From Penium margaritaceum (taxonomy: Eukaryota > Streptophyta > Zygnematophyceae > Desmidiales > Peniaceae): a stretch of 45,397 bases of DNA. Shown piece after piece: positions 9,693 through 20,813 of this stretch; the stretch's first letter is position 1, and every line of letters begins with the position of its first letter. The notes beneath the pieces are model-generated. The model had not been told where the DNA came from. It worked only from the letters and a program-made list of their open reading frames with translations, and ran no database searches. The position numbers and the translations under genes were made by a program. Location of the stretch: contig SZWC01004756.1 in assembly GCA_023375785.1 (NCBI GenBank), forward strand, positions 107,991 to 153,387, written 5' to 3'.

Positions 9693-10544
9693 GATCGCAG
9701 GCGTCGGACACTGTTGCTGCATCAGGCCTTATACGCACGAGTCGTGGGGGAGTGTTTCAACGATCTCCTTGGTGTAGTGCCCACCGCTTCCACACCTCTT
9801 GCACCCGATGGGCAGGATGCCCTGAAGGTGGATGATCGCACACAACTGGGGGAGACAGTGGACGTGACCTTGTACCTTCGTCTCATCAGATCTCTGATGT
9901 ACCTGGCCACTACCACACGTCCTGACATCGCTTTCGCTGTCAACCTCCTCGCTCAGTCCTTGCAGGTTCCACATGCCAGAGCCCTTCACGCGGCTATGCG
10001 AGTGGTGCGGTACATGGTCTCCACGCCGTACCTTGGACTCTGCTTTTGTTGGCAGTGTTCGATGGTCCTTGACGGCTACACTGACAACGACTAGGCCTAG
10101 AGCCCAGATGGATGCAGCCGTACTGCCTACGTGTTCCTGCTCGGTGGTATTGCTCTATCTTGGCGTAGCGGGAAGCAGGGTTGCATCACACATAGCTCGT
10201 TGGAGGCAGATTACGTTGCTTTGGGTGCAGGGACTGTTGAGGCAGTATGGTTGCACCGCCTATTTCTTGAGCTTGGTCAGTCAGTACCTGCCATTGTGCT
10301 TTGTTGCGACAACCAAAGTGCTCTCGCCGTTGCGGAGAACTCGAGTATCTTTCACGCTCGCATGAAGCATATTGTGGTTGAGCATCACTTTGTGCGTGAT
10401 CTGGTGGAGCGACACGTGATCTCCATCATGTGGGTTGGCACTGACATGCAGCGTGCTGATTTCTTGACGAAGACACTAGCTCGCAGAAAGTTCTTGGTGG
10501 CCATTTGTTCTGTTGGGCTTTGCGTCATGCCTGAGGGTGGTTGA
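9693..10544 (+). pseudogene. Copia RT connection and RNase H (E2)
   Basis: This includes the connection LIRSLMYLATTTRPDIAFAV and the RNase H domain with acidic residues in GYTDND, SSLEADYVAL and LCCDNQSALA, then ADFLTKTLARRKF near the C terminus. It ends at TGA 10542-10544, about 90 bases before the polypurine tract, as expected for pol. Two TAG codons (10092-10094 and 10098-10100) stand where E3 and E5 have the two Trp codons of SDW-x-W. Both sit in CTAG that would come from CTGG. The frame is the same as the rest of pol. Confidence 0.92.
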
Positions 10545-10637
10545 GTGTGGGATGTGTGTCCGTGTCCCATCTGTTTTACACTCACTATTGTACTTGTCCT
10601 AGTGCTGCACGTGTATGGACATGCGTACCATCGGGTC

Positions 10638-10646
10638 ATGGGGGAA
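10638..10646 (+). other. Polypurine tract (E2)
   Basis: The sequence ATGGGGGAA directly precedes the TGTTGTG start of the 3' LTR. It would prime plus-strand DNA synthesis. Confidence 0.88.
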
Positions 10647-11282
10647 TGTTGTGATTTGTGACGTTCTTGTACAGTCTACTGTGACCACTCGGCCGTGTCC
10701 ATACTCGTGCAGATCCCTGAGGCGGGCCCTGGTGACATCGGTGCGATGACTGGCGGCAGACTACCAGCTTGGAGCTGGCCGACTACCGTTCCAGAGCCCA
10801 GGACAGTGCCGGGAGTCCCTGCTGTTTTTTTGCAGCTTGCAGGAGTCCCTTCGTCGGACTGGCCATGAGCCCGATTTGCATTTTTTTGCATTGTGTGTCC
10901 ACTGTTTGATGATGGATACATGCATGTGACCAGTCGTAGCGTCCGTCTTATGATCCTGGACGTCTAGGTTCAGACGGTGTAGCATTTTGACATGTGTGCG
11001 CAGGGTTATGGCCAAAACAATGGTTTTGGGCCGGTTTTTGGACAGCTCTTGGACCGCCGCGTGCGACACCTGCTGTGCACCGCGGCAGGTATTTATGCCA
11101 TGGACCTGTCATTTGTTATCACTCTCTGCAAATGCTATTGAAGCATTCAGATACTTTGCCTTGTGTCCCCAAGCCAAACTCTTGCCGTTGCATGCATGAC
11201 TTGTGACTGTCGTCACCGTCTGATCAGGCACTGACGCCTGGTCAACGGGAGTATTGCTAGGAAGCTTCCTTACATGTTCTCA
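10647..11282 (+). repeat. 3' LTR of E2
   Basis: This 636-bp LTR is homologous to 5001-5637 over its whole length, with scattered substitutions. It starts TGTTGTG and ends GTTCTCA. The CCAAAAC-AAT-GGTTTTGG hairpin (about 11012-11029), the TATTTATGCC box (about 11090) and the AGGAAGCTTCCT palindrome (about 11259-11270) are conserved. Confidence 0.93.
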
Positions 11283-12171
11283 TAAACAAAAAATGACATG
11301 AAACCAATGAAACTTAGAAAATCATACTTCGGATACCCACAGTCGTTGAACTAATTCGTCTGGAACCAGTGTAGCATGAATGTTTTCGCAATAGTGGGTG
11401 CGCCATGCATGATCTCCGGCGGTTCGAAAAAAAAGTGGGTATTGCACTTATTTTTTGTATAAAGTGAATACTGTGTCTTAAATGTGCGAGAACTGGCCAG
11501 CCAAAATTTTGGAGGCCCAAACAGTGGGTACAACGGAATTAGGCCGATCTAGATTTCTCTATCAAACAGTGATTCCCCCATTCATAGATACAAAAACAAC
11601 CATCTACCCAACAACTGAAAAAAGAAAGAATTACTGATCTGTGATTCAAAATATGAACAGTTTGGAAAATTGTGGAATGAAGGGTAAAGCTATTCACGGC
11701 AATGTTCCTTGCTAATGCTATCAAAACCACCTCCAAAAAGGGCTTGTGATGGTTTTTGGCTAAACATCGCTATGGGATTGTGATTTCGATTCGGTGGTCT
11801 GAGACTTCCCCATGATTGAAAGGGAACCTGCCAAAAACCATTCCCCGTTCAGAATGATAGCCATAAACCCTTTCCTACATAAGGGTTTAAAGCATGTTTG
11901 TTGATTCTTCATTTACTTAAAATTTGAAATGTTTTGCGAAAAATGGAAAGGAAATTGGCAAGAGAAGATAAAGTAGAATACAACTGCTAGATTGTGGCCG
12001 ACATCCTTCAGTTTTCATCTCCACACAACGCGTGTGGATTTGCAATATCACCAATGCATTTTACAAACCTTGCCAAGAAGGAGGGGGTTTCAAGAACAAG
12101 GGAAGCACATCTTTATAACGATGCAACATCAATTCGAATTCACCCCAATAATGTCAATTCTTTGATATGGT
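11283..12171. other. AT-rich segment, no gene recognised
   Basis: This 0.9-kb stretch is clearly more AT-rich than the elements around it. Only short open frames occur and none resembles a known protein. It ends where copia RT/RNase H sequence begins near 12172. It may be host DNA, or it may be an insertion in E4. Confidence 0.5.
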
Positions 12172-12403
12172 TTGTAATGCTTCTGCCTCATTAGCTCTCG
12201 TATGTACTCGTTAGTGACCATACGACCTGGCATTGCCTTCGTCGTCAACATCCTTGCACGGTTCTTGCTATGTCCTTGGACGAGACTGCTGCATGCAACT
12301 ATACAAGTCATCTAGTATGTAACTTCAACACGGTACTTGGAACTATTGTTTCGACGGCCATTTGTTGGTGGTCAACTATTACAAACATAGTAGGAAGGCT
12401 TGG
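12172..12403 (+). pseudogene. Copia RT-RNase H fragment, left of E3 (E4-left)
   Basis: Plus-strand translation gives SSRMYSLVTIRPGIAFVVNI followed by a match to RALHA...QVVRYV and CFRRQCSVVVN with several stops, aligned to the connection and RNase H start of E2 (RSLMYLATTTRPDIAFAV). The fragment is cut at its right end by the 3' LTR of E3. Its last 84 bases or so also occur, in diverged form, just right of E3 (20815-20900), so the two flanks are not simply two halves of one sequence. Non-functional. Confidence 0.7.
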
Positions 12404-13047
12404 AGAGAAATTTCTAGGAAGCTTCCTAACCTTGCTGTTGCTAACGTGGCAACACTGTCCAGTCAGCTGGCACACTGGCAAGCAAGCTAGTGCAAGGAAC
12501 AGAAAGAGTCAGGCTAAGGAGATGCGCAAAGTCTCATAAGCTCTAATAGCTTAGTAATGCAGAGATAAATGAAAATCAACAAGCACGACATAAATACCTG
12601 CCGCATCGCATGGCATGTGACGCACGTGACAATGTCAATTTGTCCTGAAACCAGCCCACAACCACTATTTTGGTTGTAACTCTGCGCACAGGTATCCAAA
12701 CGCAAGACCGTCCAAACCTACGGTTGTAGAATCTCAAGCCAAACGCTATGACGAGTCACACGCACAAGTCTGGCATCCATCAATGGACAAACGATGCAAA
12801 ACATGCAAATCGGACACAGAAGCCAATCCACTTAGTAACCTCTAGCGAGTGGAGAAAAACTGCAGAGCATCCCAGCAAGCACCCGAGATGTCGCGGCAGT
12901 TGCCTGGTAGCTGTTGGTGGATGGAGCCACCACCCATAGGTGCTCCGGTGCGAGCTGGGTCCACACCAGGGATCTGCACGAGCATAGACACGGCTGAGTG
13001 GTCACAGTAAGCACTACAAACACACGGGGACGACTCACATCACAACA
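12404..13047 (-). repeat. 3' LTR of E3
   Basis: On the minus strand it starts TGTTGTGATGTGAGTC and ends near AGAAATTTCTCT. It carries the AGGAAGCTTCCT palindrome (about 12415-12426), a TATTTATG box (about 12588-12596) and a decayed copy of the CCAAAAC hairpin (about 12660-12680). Confidence 0.88.
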
Positions 13048-13057
13048 CTCCCCCATG
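13048..13057 (-). other. Polypurine tract (E3)
   Basis: On the minus strand the sequence CATGGGGGAG directly precedes the TGTTGTG LTR start. Confidence 0.85.
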
Positions 13058-13145
13058 ACCCGATGGTGCGCATGTTCATACACGTGCAAAACTGACATCG
13101 GTTTGCAATAAGATGCTCAACATTCCATGCTCACACACCCCACTC

Positions 13146-13931
13146 TCAGCCACTCTCAGGCAAGGGGCGAAGCCCGACAGAAGGAATGGCCAACATGAAC
13201 TTTCCGTGCACAAGTGCCTTGGTCAAGAAGTCAAACCGATGCATGTCCGTACCGACCCAGATGAAAAAGATCACCTATCACTCCACAAGATTACGCACAA
13301 AGTGATGCTCAGCAGCAATGGGCCTCATGCGTTCACGGAACACACTAGAGTTCACTGCAATGGTAAGAGCACTATCGTTGTCACAGCACAAAATGACAAA
13401 AAGAACAAAGTGATTCAACTCACGAAACAGACGTTGTAGCCATACCGCCTTAGTAGCCCCAGCCCCTAGAGCAACATACTTAGCCTCTGATGAGCTACGT
13501 ACAATACAGTCCTTCTTGCCGTTGTGGCACGCTGTCCGACTGCACCCATCAGGATTCCAGGTCCAGTCACTATCTGTGTAGTAGTTGACTACCACCGAAC
13601 ACTCTCGTCGAAAGCAGAGTCTGAGGTATGATGTGGAGACCACGTACAACACAACATTAAGGGCTCTTGACCAATGAAACTGTGAAAACTGTGCCGGGAG
13701 CTTGACAGTGAAGGTAATATCCGATCGTGTGTTAGTGGCCAAGTGCATCAAAGAGCCAATCAGGTGTAAGTACAGGGTCATGTCCACTGTCTCCCCCAGC
13801 TCTATTGGGTCATCCAACTTCATACCATTATGCCCATCAGGTGTGTTGGGGGTGGAGGCTATGGGAATTGCACTAAGGAGGTCAACAAACCACTCCCCCA
13901 CAACGTGGGTGTAACGTGCCCGATACAGCAA
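13146..13931 (-). pseudogene. Copia RNase H and connection (E3)
   Basis: An open stretch 13931-13278 contains LYLHLIGSLMHLAT, YYTDSDWTWNPDGCSRTA, SSSEAKYVALGAGATKAVWL and LCCDNDSALTI, that is, the acidic residues of RNase H. Just after, two adjacent stops (TGA, TAG) replace conserved residues before VIFFIWVGTDMHRFDFLTK, and the reading ends at TGA 13146-13148. About eleven residues (YVFLLGG-x-A-x-SW in E2) are deleted between SRTA and HNGKKD. The Trp codons that are TAG in E2 are intact here. Non-functional because of the stops and the deletion. Confidence 0.85.
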
Positions 13932-14846
13932 GAGTGTTCAGTGCTGAGAATCACGCACGGTCTCCATCCCAAGAAACAGAGCTCGAGGACCAAGGTCCTT
14001 CATCTTTTAGGCAGCCTAAAGGACTGCCTTGGCCTCCTTCACGGCCTCCATAGAAGGAGACGCAATCAGGAGGTCATCCACATAGACTAGGATGGTCATA
14101 CAATTCTCAGTTCATAACCGTCATGCGTCTGAAAGAAAAGGGAGGGGTCAAAGTCACTCTGCACATAACCGTCACGTGTCATCGTGCCGGTGATCTCCAT
14201 GTTATAGCATCTGGGTGATTGTTTCCAGCCGTACAATGCCTTGCGTAAGTGCCAGACCTTTAACGACCTCGAGTCCAGGTGGACGGACCATGTAGATCTC
14301 CTCCTCTAAGGTGCCATGGAGGAACGCGTTGTTCACATCCATCTGGTGCAACTCCCACTCGTGGATAGTAGCAACCGTGAACAAAGCGCGAGAGGTGGTC
14401 ATGCGACCCACGGGTGCAAAGGTGTCAGTAAAATCTGCAACCTTAACCTGCAATAACCCATAGGGTGTCAAGAGAGCCTTGTAGAGATCTAGTGTGCCAT
14501 CATGTTTCACCTTCCTGCGAAAGAATCACTTGGCTTGAGTAGCATTTAGCCAAGGCGGGAGGTCGACAAGCTCATAGAAGTTGTGCTCACGGATGGCTCT
14601 CAAATCATCCTCACAAGTAGTGTGCCACAAGTCTGCATCTTGAGCTGAGACTGCCTCCTTCAAGGTGCCTGGATCAGGCATCATCAAGGGAGAGCTCCGG
14701 GTGGCTAAGACAAATGCCTCCGGACTTGGTCTGACCATGATAAGGTCCGGTGCGACATCGCAAGCCACCGAGAACTCCCAAGAGACCAACTCGTGGCCGA
14801 CAGGACATGCTGGACACACATCTGTGTAGTCTGCCTGGACACTCAA
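13932..14846 (-). pseudogene. Copia reverse transcriptase (E3)
   Basis: The upstream part reads PDPGTLKEAVSAQDADLWHT and ELVDLPPWLNATQAK up to a stop at 14526. The next part (14510-14202) reads from MKHDGTLDLYKALL through WELHQMDVNNAFLHGTLEEE. The polymerase box YVDDLLIASPS is intact at about 14060-14090, but the frame between 14202 and 13931 is broken. The codon that is TAG in E2 and E5 is the normal Trp here (HEWELHQMD). It would have been a standard copia RT. Now inactive. Confidence 0.85.
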
Positions 14847-15440
14847 GCCAAGGGCCTTTGTGTGAGGCTCGCCACTTCGAACACTACAAGTCTAGCGTTA
14901 GGCGCTAAGTCAGCATTGTGCTGAGCCCTGGAGGCTAGTGGTCAGAGACAACCACCGGAATCGCAAGAGTAGTCCGATGTAGACGCACTCACCTCAGGCT
15001 GTGGAGAAGGCTGTTGGGCCATAGCCCCAAGGGAAAAAGGTGCATGCACGAGAGCAGGTGTAACATAGGGGACTGAAATTGGCACGAGATGAGATGTGCG
15101 AGATGGGACTGACACTCGTACGAGGTCAGGTTTTCTAGAGGGGACCGACACTGGCATGGGATCAGATGTGTCAGAGGGGACCAACACGGGCACCAGATAA
15201 GGTGTGCCTGAGGGGTCTGACACCGGCACTGGACCACGTGTGTCCGAGGGGGATGACACTGGAACGTGGTCAGGTGTTCCAAAGGGGTCTGATACCGCCA
15301 TGGGATCAGGTGTGCCGAGGGGGACTGATGAGGCTACTAGACCCATAGCCGTGTTGGCCAGATCGTTAACAGACAGGAACCGGAACGCAAGTGAGGAGGC
15401 CCGGACGGACCCATCCGCAAGACTAGACTCCTCCATTTTG
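14847..15440 (-). pseudogene. Copia pol linker with 12-residue tandem repeats (E3)
   Basis: Between integrase and RT this frame holds eight consecutive 36-bp units (15041-15328), each coding a 12-residue motif of the type SVPSGTPDLVPV, followed by a Pro/Gln stretch. The units vary in sequence but not in length, so the repeat is in frame throughout. The same repeat type occurs in E5 (35928-36171). There is a frame change between this segment and the RT segment. The repeat has no known function and is probably a flexible spacer. Confidence 0.8.
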
Positions 15441-16722
15441 CAAGACTAGACTCCCCCATCCACCGGGAGGCCACACACTTAGGAATGTGGTCGGCGGCTA
15501 GCGACAGAATGTTGGACAACTCGCGGTAGGTGAGAGCCTAAAAGAAGAGAGCATCTTGAGACTCGATAATTTGATAGCGAGTAGGGTCCTAAAAGTGCCA
15601 GGCCTTAGACTGTGGGGAGATGCCGAGGAATGTGGACATGCATTCCCAAGGTGAGACCTTGGACCCTTGGTCGTCCTCGATGTACCACACATAGGCGAGG
15701 GACCCCCAAGTGCGGGCGAGACGGAGATCAGCACGATGGCCGAACCACAACTCATATGGTGTGACATGGTCTGGAATCAGACCATGCGGCAAGCGGTTCC
15801 AGACCCACATCATATAGGAGAAGATTTTAAAGACAAAGGACTGTGGAAGACCGCACTCAGACTGCATGGCGCAAACTGCATCCTCCATGGTGCGGTTTCA
15901 ACGCATAGACACACTGTTCTACTGTGGTGTTGCAGGGGCAAAGAGTTGGTGAAAAACATTGTGCTCAGCAAAGTAGGCCTCCATCTCGCCAAAGAACTCG
16001 CTACCACAATCCAAGCAAAACGTGTGCAGGATGTGACAAGACTTACACTCAGCCATCACAAGCCACATGCGGACCACTAGCGCGACATCGCTCTTGTGGC
16101 AAAAGCTGTAAACCCACCGCATCCGGGTGAAGTCATCAGTCAAGGTGAAAACATTTCGGCCCCAATCAGAGAGGGACTCGAGTGGGTGAGGACCGAGAAG
16201 GTCCGAGTGGACCAACTCTAGTGGGCGCAGTGCCCTAAAGGGGCAGTCAAGGTAAGAGCATAGATGCATCTTACCCTGGACACAAAAAAGACATTTGGAC
16301 TTGGGCGTCTTCTCAAAGAAAGCCGCGTCAAGATTGAGGCCTGGCTGAGTTCGAATGAGATTGGACACAATGTCTAAGCTCATGTGGCAGAGGCGACGAT
16401 GTACCAAGCGCTGGTGCTCAGGGGAGAGAACACCAGTGAAAAACACACGCAAGAGAGAGAAAGGGCAAGAAGAAGCAGAGGAAATGCAATGAGACACACG
16501 ATAGAGATCATCAACAACAAACACATGAAGCACAATAGCACGTGTGTCAAGAGCAGTCACTTTGGCAGAGTCAGCAGAGTTATCAACAGTGGGACCCATC
16601 CTGGTGCATGTACGAAGAGAGAGCAGGCTGAGCTCAAGAGCAGGGAAAAAGAGCACATCTGAAGTATACAAGGGGCCAGATGGACAATCAAACGGCACAA
16701 TCCCATCTCCCTGCACATGCAA
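15441..16722 (-). pseudogene. Copia integrase with GAG-pre-integrase (E3)
   Basis: The stretch 16722-15919 is open. It holds the block VLFFPALELSLLSLRT, the HHCC zinc domain (HRRLCH, CLFCVQGKMH), HSDLLGPHPLESLSDWG with the first catalytic Asp, and CLDCGSEFFGEM with the second. It then breaks at the active-site Glu region: QQNGVSERWNRT of E2 has become a TAG, a Met for the Glu, and a TGA for the Trp. The C-terminal part (15888-15589) keeps VWNRLPHGLIPDHVTPYELW. Loss of the catalytic Glu and the two stops make it inactive. Confidence 0.87.
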
Positions 16723-17240
16723 TGACTAACCAGACCCTGTGTGAATGAACCGAAAGGATGCAACTGGATGGAGCACAACGAACTCTTTACCATGACAATT
16801 CATGTGATGTGTTGTACCAAAGTCAATAATCCAGGTACCACTCGTCTCACGACAAGCCGTCGACATTCAACAACATGCCCTAGAACACTCTGCCTCTACT
16901 GGAAGCGTATCATAGGACTCAGGACAACGATGAACAGCATGGGCGTGTGACTCGTCAAGTCAGTCGGTACCATCAAATCCATCCTCATGGCAAGCCAAGT
17001 GAGCTCCACCTCAAGCATCATTACGAACAATAGACGTAGTAAGACAAGCTACCTTGGGACCACTTGGCTGTGACAACACACTCGCACCTCATTGAGCACG
17101 AAGCGCCAATAGCTGACGAATCTCCATGATGGTATGGTCAAGAGGGTCCATATCATCGTTGCTGCCTGGTGAAACGGATGCGTCTCTTGTAGTCGTGGTT
17201 ACGGCGCATCCCGTCTGTGTGGCACTTGAGGAAATCTACT
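16723..17240 (-). pseudogene. Copia protease region (E3)
   Basis: The active-site block on the minus strand near 16795-16835 reads WIIDFGTTHHM, where E2 has WIIDSGVTHHM, so the Ser/Thr of the D-S/T-G triad is Phe. This would destroy or strongly impair aspartic protease activity. A stop precedes SLHVQGDGIV (about 16725). Upstream the Gag-PR spacer is hard to follow through several stops. Confidence 0.7.
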
Positions 17241-18690
17241 GCATGTGCCTTGCCTGAAGGCTGCGTATGATTTGATTCCAGTCAAGGGGTTGCTCACACT
17301 CTGTGTAGCGATGAACACCTCCACAGTTGTAGTAATGGACATAACTTCCATTGCCACTACTTTTCGGCTGCTACTGCTATCCCTTCCATGTTACTTCTTC
17401 CATTTATTCCGCTATGCCGATGCTCTAACGCCATGAGTGTGGCACCTCGAGGTAGAGGAGGAGGAGGAGGAAGTGGTGGAGGTGGGACTGGTGAGGTGGG
17501 ACATAGGCCTAGGAGGGATCGCGATCACTTCTACACCAAGTGGACTATTCTGATGGGAGATGGCAGCCTCATGAGTCAATGTGACCTGAAGGAAGTAGTG
17601 ATGGGTCCAAGGAAGCAGTTGTAGTGACTCTGAAAACTCGGAGAGATCAGCACGGTCCAAGTCCATAAAGAGCTTCATGTGGTCCAAGTGTGCCCCCATC
17701 ATTATGGTGTCGGGTGTCTACAATTGCGTCTCGCCACCAGTCCGAGGACGCATGTAAAGACGCATCGTGCACCTCAAGTAGTCAGCTCCCAGCTCTGTTG
17801 GACCCTTATAGAGGAAGTAAAATGCACGTAGTTGGGGTGCCCTTGTGGCATGTGTCTCCACAGCAAGAAGTGTCAGGGCCAACTCCCAACCCTAGCGCGG
17901 ACCTGCTCCAGTCCCGGTTCTGGTCTCTCCCTGGAAGGGTCGGAAATCGGACTTAGTCTCTTGCAGAATGGCATACAGGAGACCGTACATCGCTCTCACT
18001 ATTGTCTGGACCTGGTAAGCATCGCGGATCTAGTATTGGCTGTGGTAGTATTGCCACACGAGCTTAAAATCTGCTCACACCATAGTTAAGGTCTCCCAAC
18101 AATTGAGGGAGGTGTCTGAATGTCCGTTGGTCACCACTCTGTGGGGAGGGCAACCTCAAGCTCAGAAGACAGTGGACGGGATACAGGGAGCCCACTAGTG
18201 AGAGAAACACCGTCAAAAGTGAATGCTGCTAAATGACGTGTTTGATCTGGACGACGAGAAAGTGGCGGAGTGAGAAGATGGGACCCCAGACGTAGCTCAC
18301 AAATGCACTCCTCAAGCACACAAATCTTGTGCTCGTGTGTTTCATCCTCTATGTCCTCCTCATCCCATGTGTCAACCTGTGTTTAGGGATGCTGAGGCCA
18401 CGGCACTGTGTAGGGTGTAGACTGTTGAATGGATGGTGTAGCTCTAGTAGATCCTCAAGGCCCCTGAAGGACCCCGTAGTAACTCCATGATCTCCTGCAA
18501 TGCATCAAACTACAGTTGTTGTTGTCGGCCCATCTTGTCCTACAACCAAAGAAGCTCATCGATCATAATTGACGGAGACCGTGGACTCATAATGCCCGAA
18601 GTGGAGGAAGAGGAGGGGTCTCCTAGCCCTTTGCCCTTGTCACGCATAGGCGGCTTCGTAGTGCTCACTATGGGGTCAAACGTCAAAATG
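17241..18690 (-). pseudogene. Copia gag (E3)
   Basis: The probable N terminus is near 18650 (MRDKGKGLGDPSSSSTSGIM), matching E5 near 24290. Capsid sequence MMGAHLDHMKLF...LQLLPWTHHYFLQV follows at 17702-17600, then a Ser/Thr-rich stretch and a zinc knuckle at about 17305-17345 reading YYNCGGVHRYTEC. The first Cys is changed to Tyr, and the spacing is CX2CX3HX4C as in E2 and E5. Multiple stops and frame changes make it non-functional. The gag is about twice as long as the E2 remnant, which shows what E2 has lost. Confidence 0.72.
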
Positions 18691-20157
18691 CTCTGAACAC
18701 AAAACAGTTAGGGTTTCTTGAGTAGTTGAAATGTTGAGATATCCTACGACCTAGTAAATTTGATATTGAATATCCTTCAGCTAGACGAATTTTGCCGATC
18801 TTTACTTTTTGACGAATTCAAACAGGCACCACAATAATTCTAGAACAAATACATCGAATTTAATGTGACACTTGTTGTGTTTCTTACTGGGCTACCTTGC
18901 CTCCCTATCTTGTAGGACCATAGGGTTGTACATACATGTGACTGCAACGTTTCACAAGGAGTCGGGTTCGCATGTCGCCATCGGGGCTGCCAGGCTACAC
19001 AGCATGGTTCAGTGATTCAATTCGCTAAACCATGTCTAGTGCACACGGTGCCCTGTCCACATGGTCAAAATGGACCACATGGACAGCCCACGCGTGCGTC
19101 CTAAGCTGTCCTCACAGATCGCTTGTCCACACGCGCAATCTGTCAGGCCAGATTTTTCTTGCGACGAGCTTGATTCGCCAAATTGAGAAAACGAGTTGGA
19201 CCCGTCGCTGAATTAAATGGATGACCATCAGAAATTGAACGAATCTAACGAAAACAGAAAATAATACAAGCAGTGACAAATCTAAGCATTACTGAATTCA
19301 AAATTGCTCAATGACCGAATTTACCGGGCAATATGGTGAATTGACGTTATGACCTAAAAAAAATTAAAGTCATCACACCTCATGATGAGCTCGACATTTT
19401 GTACACTAGTAAAACAATGCTAGTGTTTTTTATGTAGGCGCGTTTTACGCCAACTTTTCTTTCTTTTAGTCACGCGGACCCCGCATGACTGATGGGGAAA
19501 TCGCGTTGTCCCCTGCTCGCGGATGCACAAGGGCTAGTAGGCTTGCGTAGTGCTACGTAGTTTCTGTTTAGGTGCATAGTAAAGCTACAAAAAAGCACTG
19601 CTGTGTAGCAGCAATGTTGTGCAAGAACGATATTGCTACTACGATGGATCTGCTGCTGCTATGGCCACCACAACTACTGTCGTGCTGCTGTAGCCATTGC
19701 CACTACTACAGTGCGAATGCTGCTACTACTATTGCTATTGTTGCTACACCGGCTGCAATGTTGTTGTTGCATTACTGCTGATTCTGCTACTGCTGCTATG
19801 CTATTGGTGCTGCTCAAGGCTACTGATTCCGTCGCTGTTACATGCTGTTGCCGCAGCTGCGCACTGCCACTGCTCGCAGCGGTCACCGCGAGGTGCTTCT
19901 CCTCTTCCTTTTTTATGTATAGGCTGGTAGCCATACACAGCTGCTGCTGCAACCCAGTGATGCTGCTTTTGCTTGGCATGGCTGCTAGAGCTTGTCACTG
20001 TCGCATCACCTCTTACAACGGTGGTGACGATTTGTGATGTCACCGTTGCTGTTAACGTCGGCTGCGATGGATCCGAGGATGCGGCGGCGGCTGTGACTCT
20101 CACTGCTGCTGTCTATGTTGCATCTCTACGGCGCAGCTCTGTAATAGGGGTCTTGCT
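18691..20157 (-). other. E3 leader: AT-rich part plus triplet-rich part
   Basis: The half next to the LTR (19560-20157) is rich in GCTGCT/CTACTG triplets and includes a CTCTTCC-T6 run near 19905. The half next to gag (18700-19560) is AT-rich and non-coding. Part of it (about 19400-19540, read on the minus strand) matches the E5 leader (about 23970-24110): both contain GCAAGCCT or ACAAGCCT, a GTGTGACTGAAAG-type string and an AACACTAG string in the same order. This is therefore family leader rather than an unrelated insertion. Confidence 0.6.
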
Positions 20158-20169
20158 GCTCTAATACCA
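20158..20169 (-). other. Primer binding site (E3)
   Basis: On the minus strand it reads TGGTATTAGAGC, one mismatch from the tRNA-iMet site, and directly follows the LTR end. Confidence 0.88.
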
Positions 20170-20813
20170 AGAGAAATCACTAGGAGGCTTCTTGACCTTG
20201 TTTCTCCTGACATGGCGACACTATCCAGTCAGCTGGCACACAAGGAAGCAAGCAGGTGCAAGGAACAGCAAGAGTGTGGCTAGGGAGAGGCGCACAGTCT
20301 CATAAGCTCTAATAACTTAGTAATGTAGAGAGAAATGACAGCTTACAAGTACACAGCGTAAATCCCTGTAGTGGCGCATGGCAGGTGACCCACGCGGTAG
20401 TGTCAGTTGAACCTAAAACCGGTCGAAAAACCATTGTTCTGACCATAACTCTCCGCACAGGTATCCAAACGCAACATCGTCTAAACCTCGAGATGTCGAA
20501 TCTCAAGCTAAACACTATGACTGGTCACGCACAGATCCGGCATCCATCAATGGACAGACAATAAAAAACATGCAAATCAGGCATAAAAGCCAGTCCACGG
20601 AGAAAAATATGGCGATTGTAAAAAAAATGCAGAGCATCCCAGCAAGCACCAGGGACTCGTGGCAGCTTTCTGGCAGTTGGTGGTGGGTGGAGCCATCACC
20701 TGTCGGTGCTCCGGTGCCAACTGGGTCCACATTAGGGATATGCATAAGCATGGACACGGCCAAGTGGTCACAATAAGCTATACAAACAGACGTGGATGAC
20801 TCACATCACAACA
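20170..20813 (-). repeat. 5' LTR of E3
   Basis: This 644-bp LTR is the same length as its partner. On the minus strand it starts TGTTGTGATGTGAGTC. The terminal palindrome is decayed (AGGAGGCTTCTT) and the hairpin is partly kept (about 20422-20440). Confidence 0.88.

Larger units (their letters stand above)
5001..11282 (+). mobile_element. Copia element E2, complete LTR to LTR
   Basis: E2 is 6282 bp: 5' LTR 5001-5637, PBS 5638-5649, triplet-rich leader, residual gag, pol in the copia order PR-INT-RT-RNase H, polypurine tract 10638-10646, and 3' LTR 10647-11282. The two LTRs are clearly homologous but differ about every ten bases, so the insertion is not recent. No clean target duplication is seen (AAAAT on the left, TAAAC on the right). 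Most of gag is missing, since the leader joins directly to the gag C-terminal part. Gag remnant and pol stay in one frame from about 6000 to 10544 with ten internal stops (6 TAG, 3 TGA, 1 TAA) and no frameshift. Confidence 0.95.
12404..20813 (-). mobile_element. Copia element E3, complete but degenerate
   Basis: E3 is 8410 bp on the minus strand, with LTRs of 644 bp each (20170-20813 and 12404-13047). It has a PBS, a long leader, gag, PR, INT, RT and RNase H in copia order, and a polypurine tract. The LTRs differ from each other by very roughly a fifth, so it is old. It lies inside copia-derived plus-strand sequence. No 5-bp target duplication is visible (CTTGG on the left, ATTTC on the right). 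Unlike E2 it has several frameshifts as well as stops. Confidence 0.92.

Noticed and set aside
9297..10100. Genetic code change in which TAG encodes an amino acid
   Set aside because: TAG replaces Trp, Lys, Arg and Glu at different sites, TGA and TAA stops also occur, and intact copies use normal codons. Mutation explains it better.
4996..11287. Target-site duplication of E2
   Set aside because: The five bases on each side (AAAAT and TAAAC) do not match. A shifted match in the A-rich flanks would be arbitrary.
11283..12171. Host gene in the AT-rich segment
   Set aside because: Only short open frames, none with recognisable sequence, and no splice-compatible exon set I can defend.
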